Origin: Emiliania huxleyi CCMP1516
Taxonomy: Eukaryota > Haptophyta > Isochrysidales > Noelaerhabdaceae
Assembly (NCBI RefSeq): GCF_000372725.1
Contig: NW_005197506.1
Location: forward strand, 362,177 to 426,176
Direction: 5' to 3'
DNA length: 64,000 nt
Shown here piece after piece: positions 46,994 through 56,593 of this stretch. The number at the start of each line of letters is the position of its first letter. Position 1 is the first letter of the stretch. Both the position numbers and the translations under genes were made by a program. The notes beneath the pieces are model-generated. The model did no database searches and was not told the origin of the DNA. It was given only the letters and a program-made list of their open reading frames with translations.

Positions 46994-48370
46994 CTACACA
47001 TGCTGTCTCTGCTGCTGGCGGTGGCTTCCCGCCTCGGTGCGCGAGAGGCATCGGCTCAAGCGCCGTCGCGACGGGCGGAGGGCAGAAGCGCACGCCTCAA
47101 CGGCCGTCCAGACATACGCGCTCGCCAGGACGCAGCCGCAGCAGAAGACGAGCTCCTCCAGCGCGCTGATGTCGCCCGTCCCGTCGCCGTTGGACGGCAG
47201 GGCGGAGGGGACATCGGAGAGGCGGGTGCCGGCGTCGGGGAGGAGGAGGAGCGAGGCGAGGAGGATGAGGATACGCAGCGCCGACTCGCCGCACAGCACG
47301 AATCGCACCACCTCTCGCGGTGAGGCTGGCTTTGCCCGACTGGTGAGGGCGACACTGGCCGCGGCGATGGCGGCGGAGAGCGTGGGCAACAGCCACGCGA
47401 CGACGCGGAGGAAGGGGGAGGGCAGGTGGCTGCTGGATCGGGCGCGAGAGAGGGCGGCCACGCAGAGCGTCGCGAGGCGGAAGAGCTCGAGGTTTCGGAG
47501 CGTGCGAGGGTACGGCGCCTGCGGAGGTGTGAGTGTGTGTGTGAGTGTTTGTGTGTGTGCGTTGTGTGTGTGTGTGAGAGTGTGTGTGTGTGTGTGATGT
47601 GTGTGCGCGCGCCTCCGACTTGACGGAGCAAGCGATGTTGGCGCCGACGAAGACGAGCGCGGGTACGTACGTGCGTACGGCGATCGCGATGGAGTGCCCG
47701 TGCAGCAGCCGCGCCGCCCCGTGCAGCAGCCGCGCCGCACAGAGTGCCACGACCTACATGCCGCACCACGCACACCGGTACGCGGCCCCGCCTCTCCCCG
47801 CGGCCTACATGCCTCTCCCCGGGGCCTACATGCCTCTCCCCGGGGCCTACATGCCTCTCCCGGGGCGGCGGCGGCGGCGCGACGAGCCTGCGCCGCGGTG
47901 AGCCCGTCGGAGGCGTATTCTGCCCACGCCTGCCCCGCTTCGGCGGAGCGGACAGCGTGCGGCGTCCCGGAGGCGAGGAGGATGGGGCCGAGGTAGAGGA
48001 ACTGGCCCGCGCCGACCCCCATCGCCGCGGCGAGGCTGCGCGCGGGGATGTGTCCCTCGCGGCAGAGGAGGAAGGGGAGGCGGCTGGCGCCATGCCGCCC
48101 CACGGGCTCGAGAAGCTCGCCCCACACGTTGAGGAGGTGGCCGCCGCCGTCGGGCGAGCCACCCTCCGCGGTGCGTCGCGACGGCGAGGGCAGCGCCTCG
48201 AAGCACGACACGGGCGGCGCGGGCCACGCCGGCGCGGGCGGCGAGGGCGGGGTCGAGACGGAGAACGGCGGCGTGGAGGTGCTCTGGGCCAGGCTTTGGA
48301 GGGACGCCTCCTCGTCCGCCTCGACCGGGAAGTGGACAAAGAAGCAGCCCGCGACGGAAGTCTCGACCGC
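46994..48370 (-). CDS. Polytopic membrane protein, unrecognised (multi-exon)
   Basis: The real frame alternates with introns. Protein-like parts, upstream to downstream: GELLEPVGRHGASRLPFLLC and AAAMGVGAGQFLYLGPILLA (48120-47980); GHSIAIAVRTYVPALVFVGA (47720-47640); then from 47510 several hydrophobic helices (FLRVVAWLLPTLSAAIAAAS; ESALRILILLASLLLLPDAG; LVFCCGCVLASAYVWTAVEA) to the stop at 46994. Introns hold a 21-bp repeat (47786-47865) and a CA-rich run (47540-47610). At least six membrane segments. Family not recognised. Confidence 0.55.
   Translation of the reverse strand, partial: AVETSVAGCFFVHFPVEADEEASLQSLAQSTSTPPFSVSTPPSPPAPAWPAPPVSCFEALPSPSRRTAEGGSPDGGGHLLNVWGELLEPVGRHGASRLPFLLCREGHIPARSLAAAMGVGAGQFLYLGPILLASGTPHAVRSAEAGQAWAEYASDGLTAAQARRAAAAAPGEACRPRGEACRPRGEACRPRGEAGPRTGVRGAACRSWHSVRRGCCTGRRGCCTGTPSRSPYARTYPRSSSSAPTSLAPSSRRRAHTHHTHTHTLTHTHNAHTQTLTHTLTPPQAPYPRTLRNLELFRLATLCVAALSRARSSSHLPSPFLRVVAWLLPTLSAAIAAASVALTSRAKPASPREVVRFVLCGESALRILILLASLLLLPDAGTRLSDVPSALPSNGDGTGDISALEELVFCCGCVLASAYVWTAVEACASALRPSRRRLSRCLSRTEAGSHRQQQRQHV
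47786..47865. repeat. 21-bp tandem repeat, ~4 units, intronic
   Basis: Units of GCCTACATGCCTCTCCCCGGG. On the gene strand every unit contains TAG|GC, i.e. a potential acceptor followed by GC, so several alternative splice ends are possible. Confidence 0.85.
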
Positions 48371-48388
48371 CTGGCCACAGTGGATTAA

Positions 48389-50995
48389 TTAATTAACGAA
48401 TAGATTAGTTCGAGGTCTCGACCGCCCGGCCACAGTGGCGGTGAACTGCAGTGGCGGCGAACTGCGGGGACCGGGACCTAGCACGTAGCCTCGCTGCCGC
48501 CACCGATCGACTCTCGGCCAGTCTCGGCGAGTCGGGGCGAGGCTCGCCTTGACTCCAATCCTCTTCCCGTTGTAGACCGTCTGCGAGGCTGTTGCGCCAT
48601 GGGTGGCGAGGTCGAGCATGTCGTGCGCCACCTGGCGCGAGGAGCCAGTCGTGTGCTGAGGGGAGGGGGCCTCCCCTCCGCCCGCGGCGGTGCTGCGCGT
48701 GCGCCACCGTGTCGCCGATCGCGGCGAGGACCACCGACTCGAACAGCCTGTCCGCCAGGGCGGCGAGGGCCGAGTCGTCGAGCGGATTGACGCCGCGCCG
48801 CCGGCCCGCCTCAGTCGCCTCGTGCACAATCTCGCGCGCGCCTGCGAGGACGCGTCGTGGACGAGTCACGGACGTGTCGTGGACGCGCCTCACGGCAGCA
48901 GCGCCCTCGCGCGCGCCCGGGAACCAGTCGCACCACGTCTCGATCACGGGTCGGGACACGCGCTCGAACTTTGGCCGGACCGGCCCCTCCTCGAGGCCGT
49001 GCAGGGTGACGAGGGCGATCGCCTGGCGCGGGGGGACCGACCCGCCGCTCGGGATGCGCTGGGCGGCTGGAGTCGGCGGTGGAGGTGCGCCTGCTGCGCC
49101 AGCCCCGCCCCCAGCGTCGCCGTGGGGCACGCTACGCCCCCCGCCCCTCTCGCTGTGTGCGAGGAGGGTGCCCGTCACAGGCACGGGGTTCGGAGTGTGC
49201 AGGCACGGGGTTTGGAGTGTGGGGTTCGGAGTGTGCAGGCACGGGGTTTGGAGTGTGGGGTTCGGAGTGTGCAGGCACGGGGTTTGGAGTGTGGGGTTCG
49301 GAGTGTGCAGGCACGGGGCTTGGAGTGTGGGGTTCGGAGTGTGGGGCGGGGCGTGTGCGGCGCGGCCTCCGCCGAGAGGGCGCCCATATCTCGGCTGTAT
49401 CTCGCTACATCTCGGCTGTATCTTGGTCTCGGCGGCCGCCTCCGTCGAAAGGACGTCGAAGCACGACTCGATCGCCTCCGGTCCGAGCTGGCGCGCACAC
49501 GGGTCGACAGCGCTCGACGCGACCTCGCTGAGCAGCTCGCGGAGAAGCAGGGGCTCGCCCGCCGCCGCCGGCTCGGCGGGCTGCGTCGCGGAGACGTCGA
49601 TGGACATGGGCGGCGGGGTGGGCGGGGCGAGCAGCCCCTCGTCAAGCGCGGACGGCCCGACCGGCGGGAGGCAGGCCTCGCCGAGCGGCGACGGCAGGCG
49701 CTCTGCGTCGGCGAAGACTGCGGCGTTGTCGTCGAAGAGCAAGGCTGCGGCGGCGGCCTCGCTGTCGGCGCTCGCGTCCGCGTCTTCGTCGGCGCTCACA
49801 GGGGTGAAGCCGTACGCGAAGACGGCGGCGGGGGCCCAGCCGCCGAGCGCAGCGCCCCCGGGGGCGAAAGGGGCGGCCCCGAGAGGTGCGGCCGCGGCTG
49901 CTGGCTCGGCGACGCCGGCAGGCTGAGGTGCAGCTTGTGCGAGGACGGGCAGCGCGGGCGGCGCGTGCGGTACGGCGAGGTGCGAGAGCGGGATGAGGCC
50001 GACGGTGTACGTCCAGGAGCGGCTGGACGGCGGGACGGGTGGCGGGGAGGGGGGGGAAGGCAAAGTTTACCCGGGTCCCTCGAAACGGGGGGGGGGGGGG
50101 GGGGGGGTCTGCTGTGAGGGCGGGGTGTGGGGCGGGGTGAGCTGCGTCTGTGGGGCGGCGGAGAGGGCGCGCGGGGTCGGAGGGGCGTGGCGCGCCCGTC
50201 GGGGGAGAGGCTCATGCGGGAGAGTAGCTGGCACGGGCGGTAGGTCTGGCTGCAGCGGTCGAAGAGCCGGATGGGCACCGGCAGCTGCAGCGCGTACTCG
50301 GTCCCGGCCGCGAGGAGGGGGACGGAGACGAGCAGCTGCAGCGCGAGCGGCCGGTCCTCTGCGTGCAGCGCGCGCTCGAGCGGGCAGAGCGGGGTGGTGC
50401 CCTCGAAGGAGGAGATCGTCTCGGCCATCGGCAGGATCGCGCTCTCCCACGCAAAGTTGGAGCGCAGGTGCGGGCAGCCGTCCCGCAGGTGCCGCACGTG
50501 CACGTAGCTTCCCGGGTGACCCAGCATGGCCTCGGACTGACCGGGCAGCTCGAGCGGGCCCTCCGGCGGCGGCATCGCCTTTGGAAGGGAGAGCACCTGC
50601 TGGAGCGGCACGCCGAGCGCGGAGCAGGCGCGCAAGACGCCGCTCATCCCATCGAACGAGCCGCGGCTGCGCGCCATCGCGGCGTGGAAGCGGAGCATGT
50701 ACACGAGCGACTCTGGAGGCGAGGTTTCCCCGCCGGAGCTGAGGATGCTCTTGAGATACGCAATCGACGCATCCACTTCTTCGCCGTTTGCCCTTGCTTG
50801 AGGTACATCCCCCACGGAAGCGCCCCTCTTGGTCCGCGGCGAGGCCTTGGCCTGCTCGCACCTCAGCCCAAGCCTCGCGCACCTCGTGCATTTTTGGCCG
50901 GGCGGCATCGCCAACGCGTCGCACTTGACCTTCGATGCCTTGCATGCCACACAAGACTTGAGGGGGGTGGGCATTCCACCCGATTTTTTATTCAA
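48389..50995 (-). CDS. Zn2Cys6 (fungal-type) transcription factor, multi-exon
   Basis: Exon 1 (50995-50196) encodes MNKKSGGMPTPLKSCVACKA with the binuclear cluster C-x2-C-x6-C-x10-C-x2-C-x6-C (SCVACKASKVKC, KCTRCARLGLRC) at residues ~15-48, the DNA-binding module typical of fungal regulators. It continues as a helical domain (VYMLRFHAAMARSRGSFDGM) through residue 266. A GC-AG intron (50195-50023) joins to RSWTYTVGLIPLSHLAVPHA in phase 2. Later exons contain an acidic stretch (SADEDADASADSEAAAA), then KFERVSRPVIETWCDWFPGA and ALADRLFESVVLAAIGDTV, with a likely end HDMLDLATHGATASQTVYN... at 48389. Intervening minisatellites (49187-49345; 49386-49430) mark introns that I did not resolve. Nuclear regulator; targets unknown. 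Confidence 0.78.
49187..49345. repeat. ~37-bp tandem repeat, intronic
   Basis: Four to five copies of a unit containing GTTCGGAGTGTGCAGGCACG and GGGTTTGGAGTGTGG. It lies within the Zn2Cys6 gene. Confidence 0.92.
50081..50107. repeat. G-run
   Basis: Nearly uninterrupted G tract inside the first intron of the Zn2Cys6 gene. Confidence 0.95.
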
Positions 50996-52111
50996 GAGTG
51001 CTTGTAGCGCGCGACACCGGTCCCTCGCCTGCGTTGGGATGAGGCGAAGACGCGTCAGGGGCGCGGAGAGAGGCGCGGCGGAGAGCGCCGCAGGGTTAGG
51101 ATGTGTAGGGTGTGTCGCCCGGGTAGGCTGTGTAGCCGAGCGCGCCGACGGCTCGCGCGAGATTGAGGTACTCTGTGCCCCAAGCGTGAGCTGTGGCTGT
51201 GTGAGGGCCTGGGCTGCTCGGCGGGGAGAAAAGAATTCTAGAAGCCTCTCTCACAGAAAAGAAATCGTGCTGGGGCTAAACGTTGATATTGAAAAGGAAA
51301 TCGCGCTCACGGACTCCACACCCGAAAGAAAGAGAGGGGGCTCGCAGGAGAGGTGACGAGTGAACTACAGGTAGTGGGAAAGAGAGGCACACCGGGACTT
51401 TAGCGCGCAGACCTCGCGCGGGTGGCACTTTAATTTCCAAGCGGCAGTGCAGCAGTACCTTGTGGACTGTGTCGGCAGCGGCAACAGCAGCGGCGACAGC
51501 GGAAACAGCAGCGGAAACAGCAGCGGAAACAGCAGCGGTGCGGCTAGCAGCGCTGAGAGCGGCGCCTCGCGGTTTGACAGGTCACAGTGGCAACACCCCT
51601 TTCTCATGGCGCACGGCGCCGCTAAAGCCTTTGCTGGGGAGCCTCGCCCGCGAAAGCTCGCCATAGCGTGTCCATAGCAAAATAGGCACGGCCGTCTTCC
51701 TCTCTGGCAGCCTAGCGCGCGAGCTGCTTCGCGCTCAGCCGGCGATCACCCTCCCTCTCGAGCCTGCACCGTGAACCCTGCCACTCAGCCGGCGGCTCTC
51801 ACACTTCGCAGGTGCATGATTTTCTTGACGAATTTGGCCGGTGCTCTGCCTTCCTGCCGCTACCCTCCTGACATGCCTTCCCTCCCACCTACCGACACCT
51901 TCTGTGCGGCTGTGCTAGTGCAGTTGGGCGGCGGAGAAGAAGCCTGGCGCTGGTAAATCGGGCGACTGGCGCGACTACAAGTGCCAGCTCGCAACCGACT
52001 CGACCATCGCGCTGTGGGTCTCGGTGGTGGCGCGCGGGGCCGTCGCCCTCGACCTATTGTGCGCTCGCCGCAGGGAAGTGCCGCGAGCGTTGTCGCTTCA
52101 CGCTCACCGCT
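50996..52111. other. No firmly supported gene
   Basis: Holds a GCAGCGGAAACA-type short tandem repeat (51476-51540) and GAATTC-rich flanks. A small plus frame at 51771-51956 (MNPATQPAALTLRRCMIFLT) could be a 5' exon of the next gene, but no phase-consistent join was found. Confidence 0.4.
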
Positions 52112-52876
52112 GTGAACAGGCACTTTAACCATCTTTGGCCGTGGCCCGTGACGGGGCGCCTTTTTGGCGCGAGCGCGGTTCTCGAGACGCGCAACTTGCT
52201 GGCGATGCACTTGTTTGGTCGAACGGCCACCGATGCGGCGTGGTGGCTCCAGCTTCACCGCCTCACCTCAGCCCCGTCGTGCCTTGGCCAGCCGTACAGC
52301 TGCGTGCCTGCGAACGTGCAGGGCAGCACGGGGGACGAGCAAGCTTGCGTGCAGAGCGGAAATTCGCGCGACGCATTCTCGGCGGCGATGCTCGCGGAGC
52401 ATGCGAGTAGCGTCGCTGAGGTCGCTTCTCGCGGCTCGCGGGTTTTCCCTTGCCCCAAGTGCGCGGGCATGGCGCGCGGAGAGCATCTCGCGATGCTGTG
52501 GCGAGCGTCGGCAAGGAAGCTGGAGCACGACAACGCCGCCGACCCACTCGGCTACCCGCTCACTGTCCCACGACTCCGCTGCTACCACACGCGTCCCTCA
52601 TCGCCGGGCGTCGTCGGCGGCGCGGCCGCGGCGCTGCTCGCTGACTGGTCGCGAAGAGGGATGGCGGTGGCTGAACAGGGCGAGGCGCTCGAGGAGGGGC
52701 GCGCCCTCTTCAGCTGGCCTGACCCCAGGGGCGAGTCGGCGCCGGCCGCCGACTGGCTCTACTGCAGCGTCGACTGCATGCCCTCTCGGCGGTATTGCCA
52801 GCGGCCGTTCGGGGTCGAGTCGAACTTTTCACTGGACACTGCGGTGGAGGGGACCGCGGTGTCGGTGCGGCGGTGA
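52112..52876 (+). CDS. Unrecognised Cys-containing protein (254 aa or longer)
   Basis: Open frame with ATG; upstream in the same frame CRERCRFTLTAV also looks coding, so the true start is probably in an earlier exon. It contains WWLQLHRLTSAPSCLGQPYS, FPCPKCAGMARGEHLAML, YCSVDCMPSRRYCQRPFGVE and ends with a beta-like strand. The Cys pattern suggests an extracellular or metal-stabilised domain. No family recognised. Confidence 0.5.
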   Translation: MNRHFNHLWPWPVTGRLFGASAVLETRNLLAMHLFGRTATDAAWWLQLHRLTSAPSCLGQPYSCVPANVQGSTGDEQACVQSGNSRDAFSAAMLAEHASSVAEVASRGSRVFPCPKCAGMARGEHLAMLWRASARKLEHDNAADPLGYPLTVPRLRCYHTRPSSPGVVGGAAAALLADWSRRGMAVAEQGEALEEGRALFSWPDPRGESAPAADWLYCSVDCMPSRRYCQRPFGVESNFSLDTAVEGTAVSVRR

Positions 52877-53029
52877 AAAAATAAATGTGACTGCACTGAC
52901 TCAACGAAATGTGTCACAGTTTGTCATATTCCATAGACGGACTTTTTTTCTCAAACAACAAAACAACACACAAACATCGCCATTCGTCGATAATATCGCG
53001 GGGGTTGATCGCGGAATCGCACCCGAGCT

Positions 53030-53950
53030 CTAGGCCCAGATTGCGAGGACACCGAAGAGAGCCGCGCCTGCCGCGATCGCCGAGACTTTGAGCAGGCGGT
53101 GCGCCAGCGAGGGCGGCCTCTCCGGCGCCAGCGCGCAGCCGGGCGAGCATCGGTCGCTCTCTGCGGCGCCCGGCCTCTCCTCCCGTACAAGGGGCGCGAG
53201 GTCGGCGCAGCTGTGCGCGTGCGAGCCGGTGAGCTCGTGGTTCACCATCTCTACGCCGATCTGCGTGAGCATCCCCGCGGCGAAGGCGTTGAGCAGCCCA
53301 GACACCCAGAGGTACGACGAGCTCGTCTCGAAGCCGCGCGCCGCCGCCTTGGCGGCGACCGCGCTGGCGCAGCCGAGCGGGAGGGAGAGAGTGAAGATGA
53401 GGCAGGTGAGCCGCCGGCCGGTCTGGGACAGCTGCGTGCGGCGCGCGAGCATGCCGAGCGCGAAGCCCTCAAAGAACTGATGCACCGACATGGCCATCGC
53501 CAGGACGAGCAGCTCGGTCCAGCCCGACTGCGCAAAGCCGATCCCGAGGCCTATCAGGACAGAGTGGAGCGAGATGGAGGCCTCGAGAGCGTAGAAGCTG
53601 GCGAGCGTGCTCCCGCCATCGAACTGGCTGGTCGGAAGCAGAGGAGTGCGTGTCGACTGGCCGAAAAGGCACGGGATGAAGGCCTGAGTCGCCGCCATCA
53701 CCAGGAAGCCTACGAGAGCTCCGGCGTTGGCGGCTGGATACTCGCTCAGCTTTCCGAGCCGCTCCTGCGCGTCGTCGAGGAGGTGTAGCAGCGCCACAGA
53801 CAGGATCACACCGGCCGAAAAGTTGGCGAGCAGGTCCGTCGTCAGGCTTGTGCTGAGATTGGCGCGAGCGGGAAGGCAGACGCCGAGCGCACTCGTGACG
53901 GCGAGCCAGAGCATCACGCCGCCGTACATGGCGGGAGGAGCCACCGCCAT
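53030..53950 (-). CDS. ZIP-family metal (zinc/iron) transporter (306 aa)
   Basis: Single exon. Eight predicted membrane segments. TM4 has SISLHSVLIGLGIGFA, the ZIP signature with the metal-binding His. TM5 has MSVHQFFEGFALGM, the H-x-x-x-E pair of the binuclear metal site. The TM2 region has NFSAGVILSVALLHLL with the conserved His. The variable loop (CLFGQSTRTPLLPTSQFDGG) lacks the usual His cluster, and a His-x-His occurs only in the last loop (GSHAHSCADL). ZIPs move Zn2+, Fe2+ or Mn2+ into the cytosol. The length is normal for the family. Confidence 0.92.
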   Translation of the reverse strand: MAVAPPAMYGGVMLWLAVTSALGVCLPARANLSTSLTTDLLANFSAGVILSVALLHLLDDAQERLGKLSEYPAANAGALVGFLVMAATQAFIPCLFGQSTRTPLLPTSQFDGGSTLASFYALEASISLHSVLIGLGIGFAQSGWTELLVLAMAMSVHQFFEGFALGMLARRTQLSQTGRRLTCLIFTLSLPLGCASAVAAKAAARGFETSSSYLWVSGLLNAFAAGMLTQIGVEMVNHELTGSHAHSCADLAPLVREERPGAAESDRCSPGCALAPERPPSLAHRLLKVSAIAAGAALFGVLAIWA

Positions 53951-54172
53951 CCTGCGTCAGAGATCGATTGGCGTTTCGTTTGGGCACATGTGCCACCGCA
54001 AGATCATTCGCGATGCGGGTGCCCAGGCATGCTGACTTCTTGCAAGAAAAGAAGAAATCGCAGCAGGCAAAAAAACCCGTTTCAGCTTTTTCTTGCTTTT
54101 GCCGCCTCGTTTCACGTTTCGCAGGCCGCGCCACCGGCGGGCGGGGGCGGGGGCGCGGCGGCGGCGGCGCGA

Positions 54173-54214
<42 letters not shown>

Positions 54215-54246
54215 TCTCCTGAGGGACGGCTGGCGACGCAGCTGCC
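53951..54246. other. Divergent intergenic with (GGC)n tract
   Basis: About 300 bp between the ZIP start and the next plus-strand gene. A GGC/GCG trinucleotide run lies at 54155-54215. Confidence 0.5.
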
Positions 54247-54912
54247 TTGAGCTTGGATGATGATGGCAGTGCGGGCATAGAGGGGGTGACGCCGCCACCG
54301 CAGAGGAAGGGCACCGAAGGGTCAGGGGAATCGCATCGGACGACTCGGGACGGCGAGTTGAGCAGCGCCAGCGGCAAGTCGTCGCGGCAGACCCGTTTCA
54401 CCTTTCTGCGGCGAAGGGCAACGAAGCCTCGCAAGGTTGTCGCCATCGCGGAGGAGCCTGCCGAGGAGGTTCCTGGGCGATCGGAGACACCAGGCCAGGT
54501 TCGCTCCGGCCGGGTGCGCAGCGCTTGGCCGCTGCGCGTGGGTCGCGAGGGCCGCCAGGGCCAGCAGTGGTATAAGCCGCATGACTTTGACCGCGCAGAG
54601 GCATCGGTGCGGAAGGGCGAGATGGCGGCAGCCAAGCGGAAGAGGTTCGTCAACCGGGCTCAACGCGGCCGGGGCAAGCCGGCCGGCGCGAATGCAAACG
54701 CGGACACGTATTTGTACCCTTTTGATTGGGAAGCCTATGATGCCGGCGAGGCGGGTTCAGCGGTGCAGGCGGAGGAGGACGCGCCCGATTCGCCCGAGGC
54801 TGCGAGCCCCGATGCTGGGACCGCGGCCTCGTCGGGCGAGGATGTCCAAGTAGAGGGGAGTCGCGGACAGGGCCCTCCCGTCCGGCGCCGGTGGTGCCTT
54901 TGTTTTTCTTGA
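54247..54912 (+). CDS. Unrecognised charged protein (up to 221 aa)
   Basis: Open frame beginning at a TTG; an upstream exon or a later ATG is more likely. It is rich in Arg, Lys, Glu and Ser. A conserved-looking core reads QGQQWYKPHDFDRAEASVRK, then AAAKRKRFVNRAQRGRGKPA. An acidic Ser-rich region follows, ending in a basic/Cys tail RRRWCLCFS. No domain recognised; nuclear or RNA-associated is only a guess from composition. Confidence 0.45.
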   Translation: MSLDDDGSAGIEGVTPPPQRKGTEGSGESHRTTRDGELSSASGKSSRQTRFTFLRRRATKPRKVVAIAEEPAEEVPGRSETPGQVRSGRVRSAWPLRVGREGRQGQQWYKPHDFDRAEASVRKGEMAAAKRKRFVNRAQRGRGKPAGANANADTYLYPFDWEAYDAGEAGSAVQAEEDAPDSPEAASPDAGTAASSGEDVQVEGSRGQGPPVRRRWCLCFS

Positions 54913-55165
54913 ATTTCTTGAAGCGGCGTCTTGTCGGGTTGGGCCTTGGGGTTTCAACGCCGACAGTGATCATTCAAGCGTCTCGCGCACGTGTGCGTGG
55001 CCGCTGGCCGCGGCAGACGGATGAGCAAAACAACAAGTGCATGCACATGCAGCGGAAAACACAACGCATAATAGTAGCTACTCTCGCATGCAAACCACGC
55101 AATACGCCTACGACCAGTGTATACACTCATGCAGGTCCGTTTTTTGTGAAGGTGTCCACCTCACT

Positions 55166-56233
55166 TCACTTCGCAAAGAACGACTCTGGGCAGCCCGGTG
55201 ACGAGAATAGCGTCGGGAACCCCTTCGGCGACGTCATGCTGTCAATCTCCTTCATCTCGGCCGCCGAGAGCTTGTAGCTAAAGGCATTGGCGGACGAACG
55301 CAGCCCGTCAGCGCACGCGCTCGTCGTCGGGTCGCACGCGCTGAAGCCCTTGCGGAAGTCCGTGGTGGGGCGCACGCTCGCGGCCGCGCCACTCTGCAGC
55401 ACCCAGCGCAGCGCGACCTCCTCCGCGGTCCTGCCGTGCGCCGCGCCGATTCGACGGAGCGTCGGGCTCGACAGTAGCTCGTCCGTGTCGTCGGTGGGAT
55501 TGGCGCGCTCGCCGACGTGCCCATAGGCGAAGGTGCGGATGCCGCGAGACTCGCCAAAGGCGCGGAGGCTGCCCGAGTCAGGGCCCATGCCGGCGTGCAT
55601 TTGGAAGTAGTTGATCGCCGGCAGCTCGTTGGCGGTGGCGAGGAGACAGCTGAGCGCGCCCTCGCAGTAGTTGATCACCCCGAGCGAGCGCGCGCGCCCG
55701 TCCGCCTTGGCCTTCTCCATCTCGGCCCACATGGCTTGCATCACCGCCGGGTCTGTGCTATCTCTCAGCATAAGCATATCGACATAGTCGGTACCGAGGA
55801 TGGCGAGGTTCTCGTCGAGAAACTTCGGAACGGACGCTGCGGCTTCGCTCGGCGAGGACCATCCCTTTGCCCAGTTCGTGGGGATCTTTGTGTTGAGGAA
55901 GACGCTCTTCCGATCGACTTGAGGCAGTACGCGAGCAACACCGTTTCTCTCGATCCCCGGGTGGAAGTCGGCGTGGGTGATCCCGGCAGCAATCGCGTTC
56001 CTGAAGGCGAGCTCCGCGCCGTCCTCGGTCAGCCCGGCCGTGTTGAGCGCGAGCGTCGGGAAGGCGACTCCACCCGAGAGCTTCCAGGTCGGGACTTTGG
56101 TGGTCGTTGCTGCAAGCACTGCCGAGGCCGGTGGGCCAGCCAGCGCTGCGGCGCCAGTGCCGAGTAGAGCCGAGCGTCGGTCGCAGCGCAGCTGCAGGCT
56201 GGCCAGTGAGGTGAGAAGCAGGTGAACGCTCAT
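55166..56233 (-). CDS. Aldo/keto reductase-like protein with Tat-type leader and altered active site (355 aa)
   Basis: Single exon. Residues 1-45 form an organelle-targeting leader with twin Arg before a hydrophobic stretch ending in Ala-x-Ala (CDRRSALLGTGAAALAGPPA), like thylakoid-lumen Tat substrates. Residues 50-330 follow the AKR barrel: FPTLALNTAGLTEDGAELAF, ITHADFHPGIERNGVARVL, VFLNTKIPTNW, TDYVDMLMLRD, SLGVINYCEGAL, INYFQMHAGM, VALRWVLQSGAAASVRPTT. Compared with the usual D-Y-K-H tetrad, Asp and Lys are present. The Tyr position (DTA-x-x-Y in the family) reads as I in DFHPGI, and the His after DYVDL reads as Arg. It is therefore probably not a normal carbonyl reductase. Confidence 0.85.
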   Translation of the reverse strand: MSVHLLLTSLASLQLRCDRRSALLGTGAAALAGPPASAVLAATTTKVPTWKLSGGVAFPTLALNTAGLTEDGAELAFRNAIAAGITHADFHPGIERNGVARVLPQVDRKSVFLNTKIPTNWAKGWSSPSEAAASVPKFLDENLAILGTDYVDMLMLRDSTDPAVMQAMWAEMEKAKADGRARSLGVINYCEGALSCLLATANELPAINYFQMHAGMGPDSGSLRAFGESRGIRTFAYGHVGERANPTDDTDELLSSPTLRRIGAAHGRTAEEVALRWVLQSGAAASVRPTTDFRKGFSACDPTTSACADGLRSSANAFSYKLSAAEMKEIDSMTSPKGFPTLFSSPGCPESFFAK

Positions 56234-56593
56234 GAGGGAGGCTCAGAATGTCCCAGCTCGGCCTTCTGCGTCGTCGAGAGGCCCTGCGTGCGCACGGAGC
56301 GAGGGCGAGCCGTCAACCTGCCCCTTTGCCGCGAGGTGAGCTTGGTGCCTTTCGGCATTCGGGTGCGTGAATTCTTCAGATACAAGCCTCTCTCACAGCA
56401 CTGCGCAAGGAATTTCGCGGGCAGGCTAGGGCGGCGGGGGCCTAGGTGTAGGGTCCTAATTTTACCGAGAGTCCCTCGCACACGAGAATCCCTCGCGCAC
56501 ACGGGCACGGGACTGGCGCGCACTCTGGCACTATATTAGACTATAACACAGGTACACAAAAAAATTACAAATTTTCGAAGGACGAAGCATCGG
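56234..56593. other. Intergenic
   Basis: Contains CGTGAATTCTTCAGAT and CTCTCTCACAGCA motifs that partly recur near 51230-51260. Ends in an AT-rich 3' flank. No gene. Confidence 0.4.
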
